A DNA stretch of 64,000 nt from GCA-2717185 sp964474755 (GCA_964474755.1 CAYYUG010000003.1:74314-138313), one strand, 5' to 3'. Counted from the stretch's first letter, positions 26,553 through 36,380 are shown. The notes: generated by a model not told the origin, from the sequence alone. Numbers and translations are program-made.

Positions 26553-27638
26553 ATGCCAATTAAAAGCGTCCGCACCAATAATTACCGGATACCGCTTCCC
26601 GTTGTCTTGTCGGATTCGATGCATGGCAAAATCACAGCTTTCGAACTAATCACAGTTCGTATTGAAGATGAAGATGGTACCGAAGGCGTTGGATACACCT
26701 ATACGGTGGGACGCGGCGGCGCAGCAATTCGAGAGTTGATTAGGTGTGATATGGCACCCGACTTAGTCGGACAGGAGGCTGCTAGGGTCGAGGCGCTATG
26801 GAAAATGTTGTGGTGGCGCATCCACTATGTTGGTCGCGGCGGGCTCACTATACACGCTTTGTCGGCGGTTGATATCGCGCTCTGGGATTTAAAAGCTAAG
26901 CAAGTCGGCGAACCGCTATGGCGCCTGCTTGGTGGGAGCGATCCAAAGGTGATGGCTTATGCAGGCGGTATTGATCTCTTCTTCACTCTGGACGAACTGT
27001 TGAGACAAACCGATCGCAATCTCGAGAAGGGATTCCGGGCGATCAAGATGAAAGTGGGACGGCCAGACACCGCTGAGGATATCGCACGTGTCGCCGCCAT
27101 GAGAAAACATCTTGGCGACAGCTTTCCGCTTATGGTTGATGCTAACATGGGCTGGAACGTCGATCAGGCGATCAGCGCCGCACGGCAGTTACAGGAATTC
27201 AACCTTATCTGGCTTGAAGAGCCAACTATCCCGGATGACTTTATCGGACATACACGTATTTTGGCAGAAGGCGGTGTGCCAATCGCAGCAGGTGAAAATC
27301 TCCACTCAATATATGAGTTCGAACATCTGATGGCCGCTAACGGTGTCAGCTATCCTGAGCCGGACGTCTCCAATTGCGGTGGTATCACCGTGTGGATGAA
27401 AATTGCAGCGTTAGCAGAGGCGCGAAACCTACCGGTGACGTCGCATGGCGTACACGAACTGCATGTGCATTTACTGGGTGCCGTGCCGAACGCGTCTTAC
27501 TTGGAGGCACATGGGTTCGGGCTGGACAATTACATCGCCAAACCGCTGCAGGTAGTGGATGGCTGGGCGACTGCGCCCGACCGACCGGGTCATGGCGTTG
27601 AATTCGATTGGAAGGCACTGAAAGCTGTCGGTGGCTGA
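26553..27638 (+). CDS. enolase-superfamily enzyme (mandelate racemase/muconate lactonizing type)
   Basis: 361 residues from ATG 26553, preceded by a full AAGGAGG. An earlier in-frame start lacks a Shine-Dalgarno sequence. The barrel has AIKMKVG (K-x-K general base), VDANMGW, LEEPTIPDD and AGENLHS supplying the Mg2+ ligands D, E and E, and TSHGVHELHVHLL with the His partner. The enzyme abstracts a proton alpha to a carboxylate, so it is a racemase or acid-sugar dehydratase. The exact sugar acid is not evident. Confidence 0.87.
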   Translation: MPIKSVRTNNYRIPLPVVLSDSMHGKITAFELITVRIEDEDGTEGVGYTYTVGRGGAAIRELIRCDMAPDLVGQEAARVEALWKMLWWRIHYVGRGGLTIHALSAVDIALWDLKAKQVGEPLWRLLGGSDPKVMAYAGGIDLFFTLDELLRQTDRNLEKGFRAIKMKVGRPDTAEDIARVAAMRKHLGDSFPLMVDANMGWNVDQAISAARQLQEFNLIWLEEPTIPDDFIGHTRILAEGGVPIAAGENLHSIYEFEHLMAANGVSYPEPDVSNCGGITVWMKIAALAEARNLPVTSHGVHELHVHLLGAVPNASYLEAHGFGLDNYIAKPLQVVDGWATAPDRPGHGVEFDWKALKAVGG

Positions 27639-27641
27639 GCG

Positions 27642-28418
27642 CTAATTGTGGAGTCCCGACGTGTCTGATGCCGTGCTGGAGAGATTGACTGGTTCGAAGG
27701 TTGTTATGTCTGGCCGCCCGGCTGAGAATGACCATTTTGCCTGAACACCTGGCGCTGGTTTTGGCAGGGCGACCAGTGAACAAGAAACCGTTCCATAGCC
27801 ATAGTCGCTGACGATGCACATAGGTTCGTCGCGGCTCGCGCCCGTCCGGTCGGCCATCAAACGCACCCATTCGGACCAGTTATCCGTATCCGGATTTGGG
27901 GGATGGGCGGCTTCGAACAGCGGAAGATACGCGTCGACCCGTGGTTTATCCGGGTCATTTCGGTCGCTAGATGTAAAAAACGAGTAGCCGGCAGGTAGCG
28001 CCTCAATCGCGACCCGTTTGGCGCCAGTGCGACCGGCAAGCCAATAAGCGTCGCAATTATCGACGATTACAAGATTGAAGGTACGATAGGCGTTGGGGTC
28101 GATATCACTCAATGCTTCAGCAGCGTCGCGGGCGTCCGAGTGATCCAGCGCTTCCAATACGAGCTCACCGCGGCTTCTTTTGTCCGCCACCGGCCCCAGC
28201 GAACCAACGCGGTTTAAGACCGCAACAGCGACACCGTGATCGTTAACGCCGAGCCAACTGCCGCCGGAAAGCTCGTCGATGCCGGCCACCACGTCAGGCC
28301 GGTCCGGCCAGTGTCGTGCCGGCGGCAACCAGGGCCTAACCAACATCTCATCGCGGTTTGCAGCGAGAAGTAGGGGCCATTTATGCTCGGGTCTGCGGAG
28401 GATAACAACGGTGCACAT
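27642..28418 (-). CDS. NRDE-family (TANGO2-like) protein
   Basis: 258 residues. MCTVVILRRP is the conserved start (a longer start at 28436 is less likely), and ANRDEMLVRPW gives the N-R-D-E signature after the N-terminal Cys2. SGGSWLGVNDHGVAVAVLNR and YGTVSCSLVALP complete the Ntn-hydrolase-like fold. Eukaryotic TANGO2 is linked to haem or lipid handling, while the bacterial role is unsettled. It is convergent with the enolase-superfamily gene and divergent from the ATPase zeta subunit. Confidence 0.85.
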   Translation of the reverse strand: MCTVVILRRPEHKWPLLLAANRDEMLVRPWLPPARHWPDRPDVVAGIDELSGGSWLGVNDHGVAVAVLNRVGSLGPVADKRSRGELVLEALDHSDARDAAEALSDIDPNAYRTFNLVIVDNCDAYWLAGRTGAKRVAIEALPAGYSFFTSSDRNDPDKPRVDAYLPLFEAAHPPNPDTDNWSEWVRLMADRTGASRDEPMCIVSDYGYGTVSCSLVALPKPAPGVQAKWSFSAGRPDITTFEPVNLSSTASDTSGLHN

Positions 28419-28565
28419 GGGCACTGTCGATATCATGTTACGATGGGGGTGCCAATCAGCCGTTTAGCAAAAATAATAACTTCATCATTCAAGTGCCGGG
28501 TCTGATTGATTATACATTGGGAAATTAATCGCGCCGATGCGGGTGCCAAGGAAGGATATTTCTTT

Positions 28566-28889
28566 ATGTCGCAGTTTAAAGATCGCCAGAAAGGCTTTGA
28601 AAATAAATTTAAACGGGATCAGGAATTTGACTTTAAGGTTAATGCGCGACGTAACAAATTGCTTGGTCTTTGGGCGGCAGAACAATTGTCATTAGATGGT
28701 GACGCTGCAGAAAACTACGCTAAGGAAGTCGTCGTATCGGATTTCGAAGAGCCGGGTGACGATGACGTGTTACAGAAAGTCCTGGGTGATTTGGAAGGCA
28801 AAGGCGTTGACACATCAGTGAATTTAATTCGCAAGGAAATGGACCGGCTGATTTCCGTTGCGCGCGAGCAAATTAGTTCTGAGGCCTGA
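28566..28889 (+). CDS. F1-ATPase inhibitor subunit zeta (DUF1476)
   Basis: 107 residues from ATG 28566, with GGAAGGA 11 bases upstream. MSQFKDRQKGFENKFKRDQE is the inhibitory N-terminus and the rest (RNKLLGLWAAEQL, YAKEVVVSDFEEPGDDDVLQKV) the helical DUF1476 bundle. In alphaproteobacteria the zeta subunit inserts into F1 and blocks ATP hydrolysis at low energy. It is largely restricted to that class, so it is the best taxonomic marker in the window. Confidence 0.93.
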   Translation: MSQFKDRQKGFENKFKRDQEFDFKVNARRNKLLGLWAAEQLSLDGDAAENYAKEVVVSDFEEPGDDDVLQKVLGDLEGKGVDTSVNLIRKEMDRLISVAREQISSEA

Positions 28890-28904
28890 TCAGCACGAGT
28901 TGAT

Positions 28905-29780
28905 CTAATCCCGAATCCAGCCAGGCCCCCAGAGGTTTAGGCTTCGCTCTTCCATCGGCCAGGTACGTGCCGCCATCTCGCGCGGCATTTTTTCGAGCTC
29001 GGCTGAAATTTCCACCTGATTGCCGTGCGGGTCGAGGATCATAAAGAAGAGATTATTGCCAGGGCCGTGGCGGCCGGGGCCCCACCAGATTTTAATCTGT
29101 AATGATGCCATATGGTCAGCCCAATCGCGAATTGCGTTCCAGTCGTCGACCTCATAAGCATGATGATCGCTGCGGACTTCGGAGCCGCTAAATACCGCAA
29201 AACTGTGGTGTTCCGGGTCGGAACGGTAGAAAGCAACTTTGCGTGAACCGGGGTCATCTGTATCGGTATTGACGTAGTCTGAAGCAGTATATCCCAATAC
29301 GTTTTCGTAAAAATTCATCATTTTCTTGAGTTTATCGGTCGCTACGACCACATGCTGCAAGCGGCCCGACAAATTCACGGCTGACGGGACATTGTTAATT
29401 TTCTGAGAAGGCAAGTCTCTCCGCGGTAAGCCGAAAATGTTAAGCCATCCATCGGGGTCGCGCACTGCCACGGCTTCATCCTGAAAAACGGTAGAGGGCG
29501 AAGGTTCAGTGTTCAGTCCCTGGCCTTGCAAAAAGTCACGTATCTCGTCGAGTTGATGACGGCTTTGAACCCGGTATCCGTGATAGGGACGGGCGCCAGG
29601 TTCACCCCTACCTACGACCAGGCGCCGGCCCGGTCCTTGTAAGAGGTAGGTGTCATCGGGTAGCAGCGTTTGGTGATATCCGATGGCGGTTGCGTAGAAA
29701 TCTGCCAGCATAGCAGGGTCATCAGAATTCAAACGCAGGTGATCCAACTGTGCCGGCCATATCGGAGAATCGAGTGTCAT
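28905..29780 (-). CDS. two-domain VOC protein, extradiol-dioxygenase-like
   Basis: 291 residues. ATG 29780 is used; an upstream in-frame start at 29834 adds MGERHRMRWIDDKPKALI. There are two VOC modules. The second has RLQHVVVATDK, SDHHAYEVDD and GNQVEISAELE, a 2-His-1-Glu set like type I extradiol (catechol 2,3-) dioxygenases. It is 77 bp downstream of the luciferase-like gene and opposite a Rieske oxygenase operon, so ring cleavage of a catechol is plausible but unproven. Confidence 0.82.
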   Translation of the reverse strand: MTLDSPIWPAQLDHLRLNSDDPAMLADFYATAIGYHQTLLPDDTYLLQGPGRRLVVGRGEPGARPYHGYRVQSRHQLDEIRDFLQGQGLNTEPSPSTVFQDEAVAVRDPDGWLNIFGLPRRDLPSQKINNVPSAVNLSGRLQHVVVATDKLKKMMNFYENVLGYTASDYVNTDTDDPGSRKVAFYRSDPEHHSFAVFSGSEVRSDHHAYEVDDWNAIRDWADHMASLQIKIWWGPGRHGPGNNLFFMILDPHGNQVEISAELEKMPREMAARTWPMEERSLNLWGPGWIRD

Positions 29781-29857
29781 AATAAGCGCCTTCGGTTTGT
29801 CGTCTATCCAGCGCATTCTATGACGTTCTCCCATGTGGGCAAGTATTGGTTACCCAA

Positions 29858-31006
29858 CTATTCGGCCGCCTTCGGCAAGTAATTTGGCAGAACTTCGTTA
29901 CGGAATAGCTCAATGGAACGCATGGCAACTTCATGCGACAGGTCACCCCACTGGAATGAGCAGACGAAATAATTCGCGCCTGTCGCTTCGTACTCTTCCA
30001 TGTAACGTTTAACTGCGTCGGGCGATCCTGCCAGCGCGACGCCGCCGAGCCTTGTCGGGTCGGTACGATTAGATTGGGTGTCAAAGCGCTCAAGTTCTGC
30101 TTCGATGTCCTTGCGTGTCTCGCGGTCGGGAAGATGTGATGGCCGAGCGCCAGAAAATCCAAAAGACCCGTCCGGGGCGGATTGAAATTGTGTGAGGCCC
30201 CGTTTTTCGGCTTCTAGGCGGCGCGGAGCGGCTAGGTTCCATCTATATTTGTCCCAAGCAGGGGTTGCGACCTTGATCGCCTCTTCGTCACTTTCAGCAA
30301 CTACCATGTGCACTACCAAGCCGATTTTCGGCACCTGACCCTGCACGGTCAGTGCCCCTTCGCCATGAGTTTCCGCCCAAACACGGTTATAGCGGACGAC
30401 TTCCTTACGCAAGCTGTCGAGTGTGCCGACGATGACGGTATTCATACCTTCAAAGGCTGCTGTTTCAGCGTTACGCATATACCAGAGAGGTGGATAGGGA
30501 CGCTGAATTGGCTGCATCCGCATTGGCAGTTCATCAAAGCTGTGGAAACGGCCCTCATAATTTAGTGAATTTGTATTTAGCCCTTCGCGCAAGATATTGA
30601 GGCTTTCCTGATAGCGTTCGAAATTGGTCTCGGAATCAGCTTCTTGACCCCAAAAGTACGCTTCCATAACGCCTCCGCGACCCACACCTATTTCCATACG
30701 CCCGCCGCTTAGGTGGTCGAGCATACTGATCTCTTCTATCAGCCTGAGTGGATGGTGTAATGGTAGCACGTAGACACACGGCCCGAAGCGCAGCTTTTTT
30801 GTCCGTTGCGATACCGCGGCCAGAAAAACGTTCTGTGAGGGGGCGAGGCTATGTACCGCGGGAGTGTGATGTTCGGCTAGATGGTAGGCGTAGAAACCTG
30901 CTTTATCTAAGGCATCTATCTGTTTAAGGCGCAGGTTGTAAATTTCTTGCAAGGGCATGCCCTCGACAGGCTCAATATGGTCAAAGACGCCGAATTGTAA
31001 GGTCAA
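29858..31006 (-). CDS. LLM-class (luciferase-like) FMN-dependent monooxygenase
   Basis: 382 residues. A TIM-barrel bacterial luciferase family protein: MTLQFGVFDHIEPVEG, AYHLAEHHTPAVHSLAPSQ, LLPLHHPLRLIEEI-like PLHHPLRLIEEISMLDHLSGGR, and GVGRGGVMEAYFWG. It likely oxygenates its substrate with FMNH2, supplied by a reductase not seen here. It is divergent from the Rieske operon, with 147 bp between the starts, and begins the operon with the VOC gene. Confidence 0.9.
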   Translation of the reverse strand: MTLQFGVFDHIEPVEGMPLQEIYNLRLKQIDALDKAGFYAYHLAEHHTPAVHSLAPSQNVFLAAVSQRTKKLRFGPCVYVLPLHHPLRLIEEISMLDHLSGGRMEIGVGRGGVMEAYFWGQEADSETNFERYQESLNILREGLNTNSLNYEGRFHSFDELPMRMQPIQRPYPPLWYMRNAETAAFEGMNTVIVGTLDSLRKEVVRYNRVWAETHGEGALTVQGQVPKIGLVVHMVVAESDEEAIKVATPAWDKYRWNLAAPRRLEAEKRGLTQFQSAPDGSFGFSGARPSHLPDRETRKDIEAELERFDTQSNRTDPTRLGGVALAGSPDAVKRYMEEYEATGANYFVCSFQWGDLSHEVAMRSIELFRNEVLPNYLPKAAE

Positions 31007-31153
31007 AGCATGCTCCCTGATAGCGATGTGCCTGTGTTATCCTGCAATTTTCGGCCTCCATATCAAATTCCATGAAGGAACACCTCTTTTATTGCTGCTT
31101 TAACTCCGAACCAAGTATGCTTCGCAAAAGGGAAATAGATTGAGGGCATTTGG

Positions 31154-32521
31154 ATGAATGGCGGTGCTGCAATCCGCTATAAGGGCGGTCTGGTCAATCT
31201 CGAAAAGGGTACTATTAGCCGGGATATTTTTACCAGTCAGCAAGTCTACGAGGACGAACTGGAGCGGATCTTTCCTCATTCTTGGCTTTTTGTTGGCCAT
31301 GAAAGCCAGGTTCCGGAGCCGGGTGACTACATCCTGGGCCGCATGGCGGAAGAATCGATAATTTTCAACCGTGACCGACATGGCAGGCTGCATGTTTTTC
31401 TAAACAACTGTCGCCATCGTGGTATGCGAGTTTGTAGGTACGACCAGGGTAACTCGACCAAATTCGCCTGCCCGTTCCATGCCTGGGTTTTTAACGACGA
31501 GGGCAAGCTTGTGGGTGTGCCGAAGCTGGACAGTTCCTATCACAACGAGTTAGACAAATCGCAGTGGGGCCTTATCGAAGCGCGCGTATACAGCTATCGG
31601 GGCTACGTTTTCGCCTGTTGGGATGAGGCGGCGCCAGATTTCGAAAGCTCCATTGGCGATTTCCGCTTTTATCTTGATGACTATTGTGAATTGCCAGACG
31701 GTACGTTCGGTGATTGGGAAGCGTTTGGTGGTATTTTGAAGTGGCGCGTGCCGTGTAACTGGAAATGGGGCGCAGAAAATTTTTCTGGCGACTACTACCA
31801 TAATCCCAGTCATGCGTCGGTGGACGCGGTGGTCTTATCGCCGGCTGGCGTCAAAGGCCGTCATACCTATGATACGGTGACCCGCCAGCGCGAAGTTGAA
31901 CTCTTGAACGTGTGTATTCGCCCGGAAGGCCACGCGGCGCGCGGCCAGCTTTTTGCGGAAAATTATGAATACCTGCCGACCTATCAGGAAATGGCCGTCG
32001 TTGAGGACTATTTTCGCGATTCCTATAATAAGCGACAGTCGTTGCGGGGAGAGAAGGCGCGCTTCTTAGGTCATGGTGGCACGATTTTCCCAAATGTTTC
32101 GTTCTCGAATGGCGTACAGAGTATGGGCAGTTGGCATCCGAACGGACCACACGAAACACAGGTTTGGCGCATATTTCTTGTGCCGAAGGAAGCGCCGGAT
32201 GAGGTCAAGGACGTAATTCGCCATTACGTTATCCGTTATCAGGGACCATCCGGTTTGACAGAACAGGATGATATGGAGAATTGGAGTTCGGCGCATGAAG
32301 GTTCGCGCGGCACGATAGCGCGGCGCCACGACTATCCCTATACGATGGGAATGAATTTTGAGACCAAAGGCTGGTCGGAAGAGTGGCTTGGCGGTGAAAT
32401 ATATGTCACCGAAGGCATAAGCGAACAGAACCAGCGCGCCTACTATGAGCGTTGGGCTGACCTCATGGAGTACCCGCCGAAAGTGCCGCAATTGCGCGAT
32501 ACTATTGCAGCGGCGGAATAG
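31154..32521 (+). CDS. Rieske aromatic-ring-hydroxylating oxygenase, alpha subunit
   Basis: 455 residues. The Rieske [2Fe-2S] site is NNCRHRGMR with FACPFHAW (C86, H88, C106, H109). The mononuclear iron site is ENFSGDYYHNPSHAS (D213, H216, H220), where only three residues separate the His ligands; four is more usual in this family. The C-terminal half has TIFPNVSFSNG and WRIFLVPKEAP. With the beta subunit it forms the oxygenase of an NADH-dependent ring hydroxylase; no ferredoxin or reductase is encoded nearby, so they must be elsewhere. Confidence 0.93.
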   Translation: MNGGAAIRYKGGLVNLEKGTISRDIFTSQQVYEDELERIFPHSWLFVGHESQVPEPGDYILGRMAEESIIFNRDRHGRLHVFLNNCRHRGMRVCRYDQGNSTKFACPFHAWVFNDEGKLVGVPKLDSSYHNELDKSQWGLIEARVYSYRGYVFACWDEAAPDFESSIGDFRFYLDDYCELPDGTFGDWEAFGGILKWRVPCNWKWGAENFSGDYYHNPSHASVDAVVLSPAGVKGRHTYDTVTRQREVELLNVCIRPEGHAARGQLFAENYEYLPTYQEMAVVEDYFRDSYNKRQSLRGEKARFLGHGGTIFPNVSFSNGVQSMGSWHPNGPHETQVWRIFLVPKEAPDEVKDVIRHYVIRYQGPSGLTEQDDMENWSSAHEGSRGTIARRHDYPYTMGMNFETKGWSEEWLGGEIYVTEGISEQNQRAYYERWADLMEYPPKVPQLRDTIAAAE

Positions 32522-32525
32522 GGAT

Positions 32526-33062
32526 ATGATAGGGGCGCTCAATCACCCCATGATGGAAGAATTGCTGCTTCGCTATGAGGTCGAAAAGTTCTTCAATCAC
32601 GAAGCAGAATTGCTTGATTCTCGAAAATTCGAAATTTGGTTAGATTTGCTTACCGAAGATATTCGTTACTGGATGCCTCTGTCACGGAACCAAGAATTTG
32701 GGGGGTGGGAAAAACAGTATACTCGTGAGGGGAAAGACCTTAACTGGTTCGATGAAAGTAAGTTTGAACTAGAGCAGAGGGTGAAGCAGATCAAGACTGG
32801 TTTGCATTGGGCTGAAGAGCCAGTCTCTCGCACCTGCCATATGATCTCTAACCTGCAAGTAGTCGATGGTGGCGACGGATCGGTTGAAACGCGTTGTCGA
32901 TTTCTTGTCTACCGGAACCGTACGGAAACCGAGACGGATTTTTTCGTGGGCAAACGGCACGATACATTGAAACGGTCTGCGGACAGTTTCAAAATTGCGG
33001 CGCGAGAGATCTATCTCGATCAGAGCGTCCTTTTGGCGAAGAATCTGACAATCTTTTTCTAA
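32526..33062 (+). CDS. aromatic-ring-hydroxylating dioxygenase, beta subunit
   Basis: 178 residues from ATG 32526, 4 bp after the alpha stop. The SnoaL-like beta fold has YEVEKFFNHEAELLDSRKFEIWL, LTEDIRYWMPLSRN, VSRTCHMISNLQVVDGGDG and the ending LDQSVLLAKNLTIFF, which is typical of this subunit. It is structural in the alpha3beta3 hexamer. Confidence 0.93.
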   Translation: MIGALNHPMMEELLLRYEVEKFFNHEAELLDSRKFEIWLDLLTEDIRYWMPLSRNQEFGGWEKQYTREGKDLNWFDESKFELEQRVKQIKTGLHWAEEPVSRTCHMISNLQVVDGGDGSVETRCRFLVYRNRTETETDFFVGKRHDTLKRSADSFKIAAREIYLDQSVLLAKNLTIFF

Positions 33063-33118
33063 ACACCTCAGGTTGCGGCATTCGTGCCGCGATAAAGTAA
33101 TTAAAGGGAGTGGGACGG

Positions 33119-34300
33119 ATGCAACGATCCCGGTTACCGGCTGGCGGCGGAAATATTTTTCAGAAGATCAGGGCCAAGCGCGCCGATGCGGCGACACAAG
33201 GCGTGGAATTATTTGATCTCTCGATCGGCGAGCCGAAGGGTGCGGCATTAATGAGTGCGCGGAAGGGTGCGAGCGATGCGGTGATGAGTGATGTTGAAAC
33301 CATGCATGCGTATCAATACAACGATTGTCCTGCCGTTCCCCATTTTGCGCGTCGCTTTGTAACCGCGCATCTGAAGCGTGAAATGCCGGAGGTAGGTGTT
33401 GACTATCTGCCGATCCCAGGAATTAAACCGATCATTGGCTTGTTACCTCTCGCCTGTGGTTGCGCCATGCGAGATGTTACGGTCGCGACGATGACCAAGC
33501 CGGGCTATCCAATCCCAGCGGATTGGTGCGCATACCACATCAACGTGACCCACTACCCACTGCCACTCAACACACAAAATCAGTTTCTTTTTTCTACCTT
33601 GGATATTGAACCGGGGACCAGTCTGATCATGACCAATTATCCGCACAATCCGTCTGGCCAGATCGCGACAGAGGACTGGCTGCGGACGCTTTGCCAGTAT
33701 TGCAGCGACAACGATATACGTCTTTTTAACGATGCAGCCTACTATTCGCTCAGCCACTCGGAAGACAGCGCGACCTTGGCGGAAGTGGCAATCGATTTCC
33801 CGGATCTCTCTTGGGCAGAGGCCTATACGGCCGCTAAGTTGATCGGCAACGGGACCGGCTGGCATGTCGGAGCGATGATCGGTTCTCAGGATTTTATGGC
33901 TGATATGAAGGAGGTCAAAGGCAAAACTGACGCAGGGATTGTCGCCCCGATGGCAGCCGGCGCTATTGTGGCGCTTGAGGAGGATCAATTGGGCATCGCG
34001 CAGTATCGTGAGATATACAAGGCGCGCTTGGATTCCCTGATGGATGTGATGTCTGATTGCGGTATGCGCCTTGCTGCACACCCAAAAGCAGGGTTTTATA
34101 CGCTATGGGATGCGCCGAACCGTGCTTTTGGTCAGAGGATGGAAAACGCAGAGGCCTTCAATTTCACCATGATCGACAAAGCCGGCGTTGTCGGTGTGCA
34201 TTTCCCTGGTTGCATTCGTTATGCCGTCTGCGCTGATGTAGTGGCAATGGAAAGTGGCCTGCGCAAAGCCTTTAAAGCAGCCGACGTCCGCTACGACTGA
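33119..34300 (+). CDS. PLP-dependent aminotransferase, class I/II
   Basis: 393 residues from ATG 33119 (AAGGGAG 9 bases upstream; an in-frame GTG 9 bases earlier is the alternative). It has a fold-type I aminotransferase core: NYPHNPSG (N178), LFNDAAYYS (D205), and AYTAAKLIGNGTGWHVG with PLP Lys240. Relatives make or consume LL-diaminopimelate, aspartate or aromatic amino acids. Its position between Rieske beta and an SDR suggests an amino-acid-derived substrate for this operon, or an amine released later (inference). Confidence 0.85.
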   Translation: MQRSRLPAGGGNIFQKIRAKRADAATQGVELFDLSIGEPKGAALMSARKGASDAVMSDVETMHAYQYNDCPAVPHFARRFVTAHLKREMPEVGVDYLPIPGIKPIIGLLPLACGCAMRDVTVATMTKPGYPIPADWCAYHINVTHYPLPLNTQNQFLFSTLDIEPGTSLIMTNYPHNPSGQIATEDWLRTLCQYCSDNDIRLFNDAAYYSLSHSEDSATLAEVAIDFPDLSWAEAYTAAKLIGNGTGWHVGAMIGSQDFMADMKEVKGKTDAGIVAPMAAGAIVALEEDQLGIAQYREIYKARLDSLMDVMSDCGMRLAAHPKAGFYTLWDAPNRAFGQRMENAEAFNFTMIDKAGVVGVHFPGCIRYAVCADVVAMESGLRKAFKAADVRYD

Positions 34301-34313
34301 GAAGGGCGCGACA

Positions 34314-35069
34314 ATGCCAAAACAAATCATCGATATGACCGGGAAGGTTGTACTCATCACTGGAGGTAGCCGGGGCATGGGGCGCGAGATGGCGCTGGGA
34401 TTTGCTGAGGCTGGGGCTGATGTAGCAATCACCAGCCGTAAGGTAGAGGCTTGTGAGGCAGTGGCTCAGGAAATACTGGCGATGGGACGTCGAGCCTTAG
34501 CTCATGGCTGTCATGTCGGCTATTGGGATCAGTGCAACGCACTGATCGAAGCAGTTTATGACTACTTTGGTAAAGTTGACGTTCTGATTAATAACGCTGG
34601 GATGTCGCCGCTTTACGACAGACCGTGCGATATCTCCGAAACGCTTTACGATAAGGTGCTGGACGTCAATCTGAAGGGCCCGTTCCGGCTATGCGCCGAG
34701 ATTGGTCAACGCATGATAAATGCCGGTGGTGGTTCAATAATTAACGTTTCCAGCACTGGTGCCATACGGCCCACTGGTGGCATCATCACTTATGCTGCGG
34801 CTAAGGCTGGTCTGAATGCAATGACCGAGGCTTTTGCTCAGGCCTATGGGCCGACTGTGAGGGTCAATGGCATCATGCCAGGACCGTTTCTCACCGATAT
34901 ATCGAAGGCTTGGGATATGGAAAAGTTCGCGCAGCGCGCCCGCACTCGCATCGCTCTACAACGTGGTGGGAAGCCTGATGAGGTGGTTGCAGCCGCCCTT
35001 TATCTTGCCTCTGAGCATGCCAGTTATACGACTGGCTCGATCATCCGGATCGACGGCGGCTCGACATGA
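34314..35069 (+). CDS. SDR-family oxidoreductase, last gene of the Rieske operon
   Basis: 251 residues from ATG 34314, 13 bp after the aminotransferase. NAD(P) motif VVLITGGSRGMGREMA, NNAG, catalytic Ser in NVSSTGAIRP and YAAAKAGLNAM with Tyr and Lys. In operons with a Rieske oxygenase such enzymes often act as cis-dihydrodiol dehydrogenases, but this is one of several possibilities. It ends convergently with the SDR at 35187, with no obvious terminator between them. Confidence 0.87.
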   Translation: MPKQIIDMTGKVVLITGGSRGMGREMALGFAEAGADVAITSRKVEACEAVAQEILAMGRRALAHGCHVGYWDQCNALIEAVYDYFGKVDVLINNAGMSPLYDRPCDISETLYDKVLDVNLKGPFRLCAEIGQRMINAGGGSIINVSSTGAIRPTGGIITYAAAKAGLNAMTEAFAQAYGPTVRVNGIMPGPFLTDISKAWDMEKFAQRARTRIALQRGGKPDEVVAAALYLASEHASYTTGSIIRIDGGST

Positions 35070-35186
35070 CAATTTTGATGGTTGGCTAAGACGCGGAGGC
35101 CGACCAGTTTGGTATCGGACTGTCCACCGTCTCTATGGCCAATGCGGCGCCTCCTAATCTTTCAATTTTAATTTCACCCATGTCGC

Positions 35187-35954
35187 TTACTCTCCACGGC
35201 GCACGAGAGCGGCGATGGAGCCTCCGTCGACATTGATAGTCTCGCCGGTGATGAAGGCTGCCTCGTCCGAAGCAAGAAATGCGGCGATACCCGCCACATC
35301 CTCTGGTTTACCCCAACGGCGTACTAGATTGTCGTTGTTCCAATTGTCGCCGAAATTCGGATCTTCCTTGACCGCTCGGTTCATTGGCGACGCTATCATG
35401 CCAGGTGCTAGTGCGTTGACGGTGATGTTCTCGCCGGCTATGTCGGCGGCAAGCGCACGCGTCATCGCCAGAAGCCCGCCCTTGGCGGCGACGTATCCGA
35501 CACGGTTTGGCCGGCCGACACTGCCGGCGATCGAAGCCATATTCACAATACGCCCGTAACCAGCCTTAAGCATATGTGGCAAAACTGACTGGCAGCACAG
35601 AAAATGTCCGGTCAGATTGACGTCGAGCATTCGATGCCAATCATCTTCGCTGTGCTCGAGGAAAGGTTTAACGATGCGACTGCCCGCATTGTTGATCAGC
35701 ACGTCAACACTACCGGACCGATTGACTGCCATTGCTGTCATGGATTCGACTTCGGTACGATTGGTGATATCGGTCGCGATCCCATGCGCGGTTCCCCCAT
35801 TGAAACGAATTTCTTCGGCCACGCTTTCCGCAGCGGCCCCATCAATGTCGGCTGCTATCACGACTGCGCCTTCTGCGGCAAACTTCAGTGCGATTGCGCG
35901 ACCGATGCCGCTGGCGGCGCCGGTGACGATGGTGGATTTTTTTTTGAGATGCAT
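35187..35954 (-). CDS. SDR-family oxidoreductase (3-oxoacyl reductase-like)
   Basis: 255 residues. VTGAASGIGRAIALKFA, NNAGSRIVKPFLE, Ser in NMASIAGSVGRPNRVGY, and the Y-x-x-x-K of GYVAAKGGLL are all intact. It would reduce a keto group or oxidise a hydroxyl with NAD(P). The ending ITGETINVDGGS is typical. It is not clearly in an operon; the next gene on the strand (purB) is 426 bp away. Confidence 0.87.
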   Translation of the reverse strand: MHLKKKSTIVTGAASGIGRAIALKFAAEGAVVIAADIDGAAAESVAEEIRFNGGTAHGIATDITNRTEVESMTAMAVNRSGSVDVLINNAGSRIVKPFLEHSEDDWHRMLDVNLTGHFLCCQSVLPHMLKAGYGRIVNMASIAGSVGRPNRVGYVAAKGGLLAMTRALAADIAGENITVNALAPGMIASPMNRAVKEDPNFGDNWNNDNLVRRWGKPEDVAGIAAFLASDEAAFITGETINVDGGSIAALVRRGE

Positions 35955-36380
35955 TCTTCCTCGCTAAAAATTATCGAGTGTTGGTGCTAACTTGCCGCAC
36001 AATATCTGGAGTAACTGCAGCTAGTACTGCTGTGGGTAAGATGGGTTCGTGACGTTCTTGCGATTGTTCAGTTGTGTATGCTTTCTCCGGATGGACAGTC
36101 GCTGGCTCGTTGTTTCGGGAATGTCGATCCTTGATTGCAAGTGTTTGGCCGCACATTTCTGAGAGCGCCGCTCGGGTTGTTCTAAGGAATTTTCCTATTG
36201 CGATCGGTCTACACGCTTCGACCAGGTCCGCAAACGCTTCAGCTGTTTGAAAGATCGTTGTCAGAGGTAGTTTGTCGCGATGGAGGGGGATGAGCAGGTC
36301 TTTTGGGCGTTGCGTGTGACGGTGTCATATTGCGCACAATTTATAAGGCAGCGCAGAACTCCTCTAGCGTAGCTGCCCTG
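35955..36380. other. 426-bp stretch without a gene
   Basis: No credible coding sequence. At the right end GGCAGC (36347-36352) and GCTGCC (36372-36377) form a loose hairpin 4 bp past the purB stop, a weak candidate for its 3' end. The rest is unremarkable. Confidence 0.5.
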
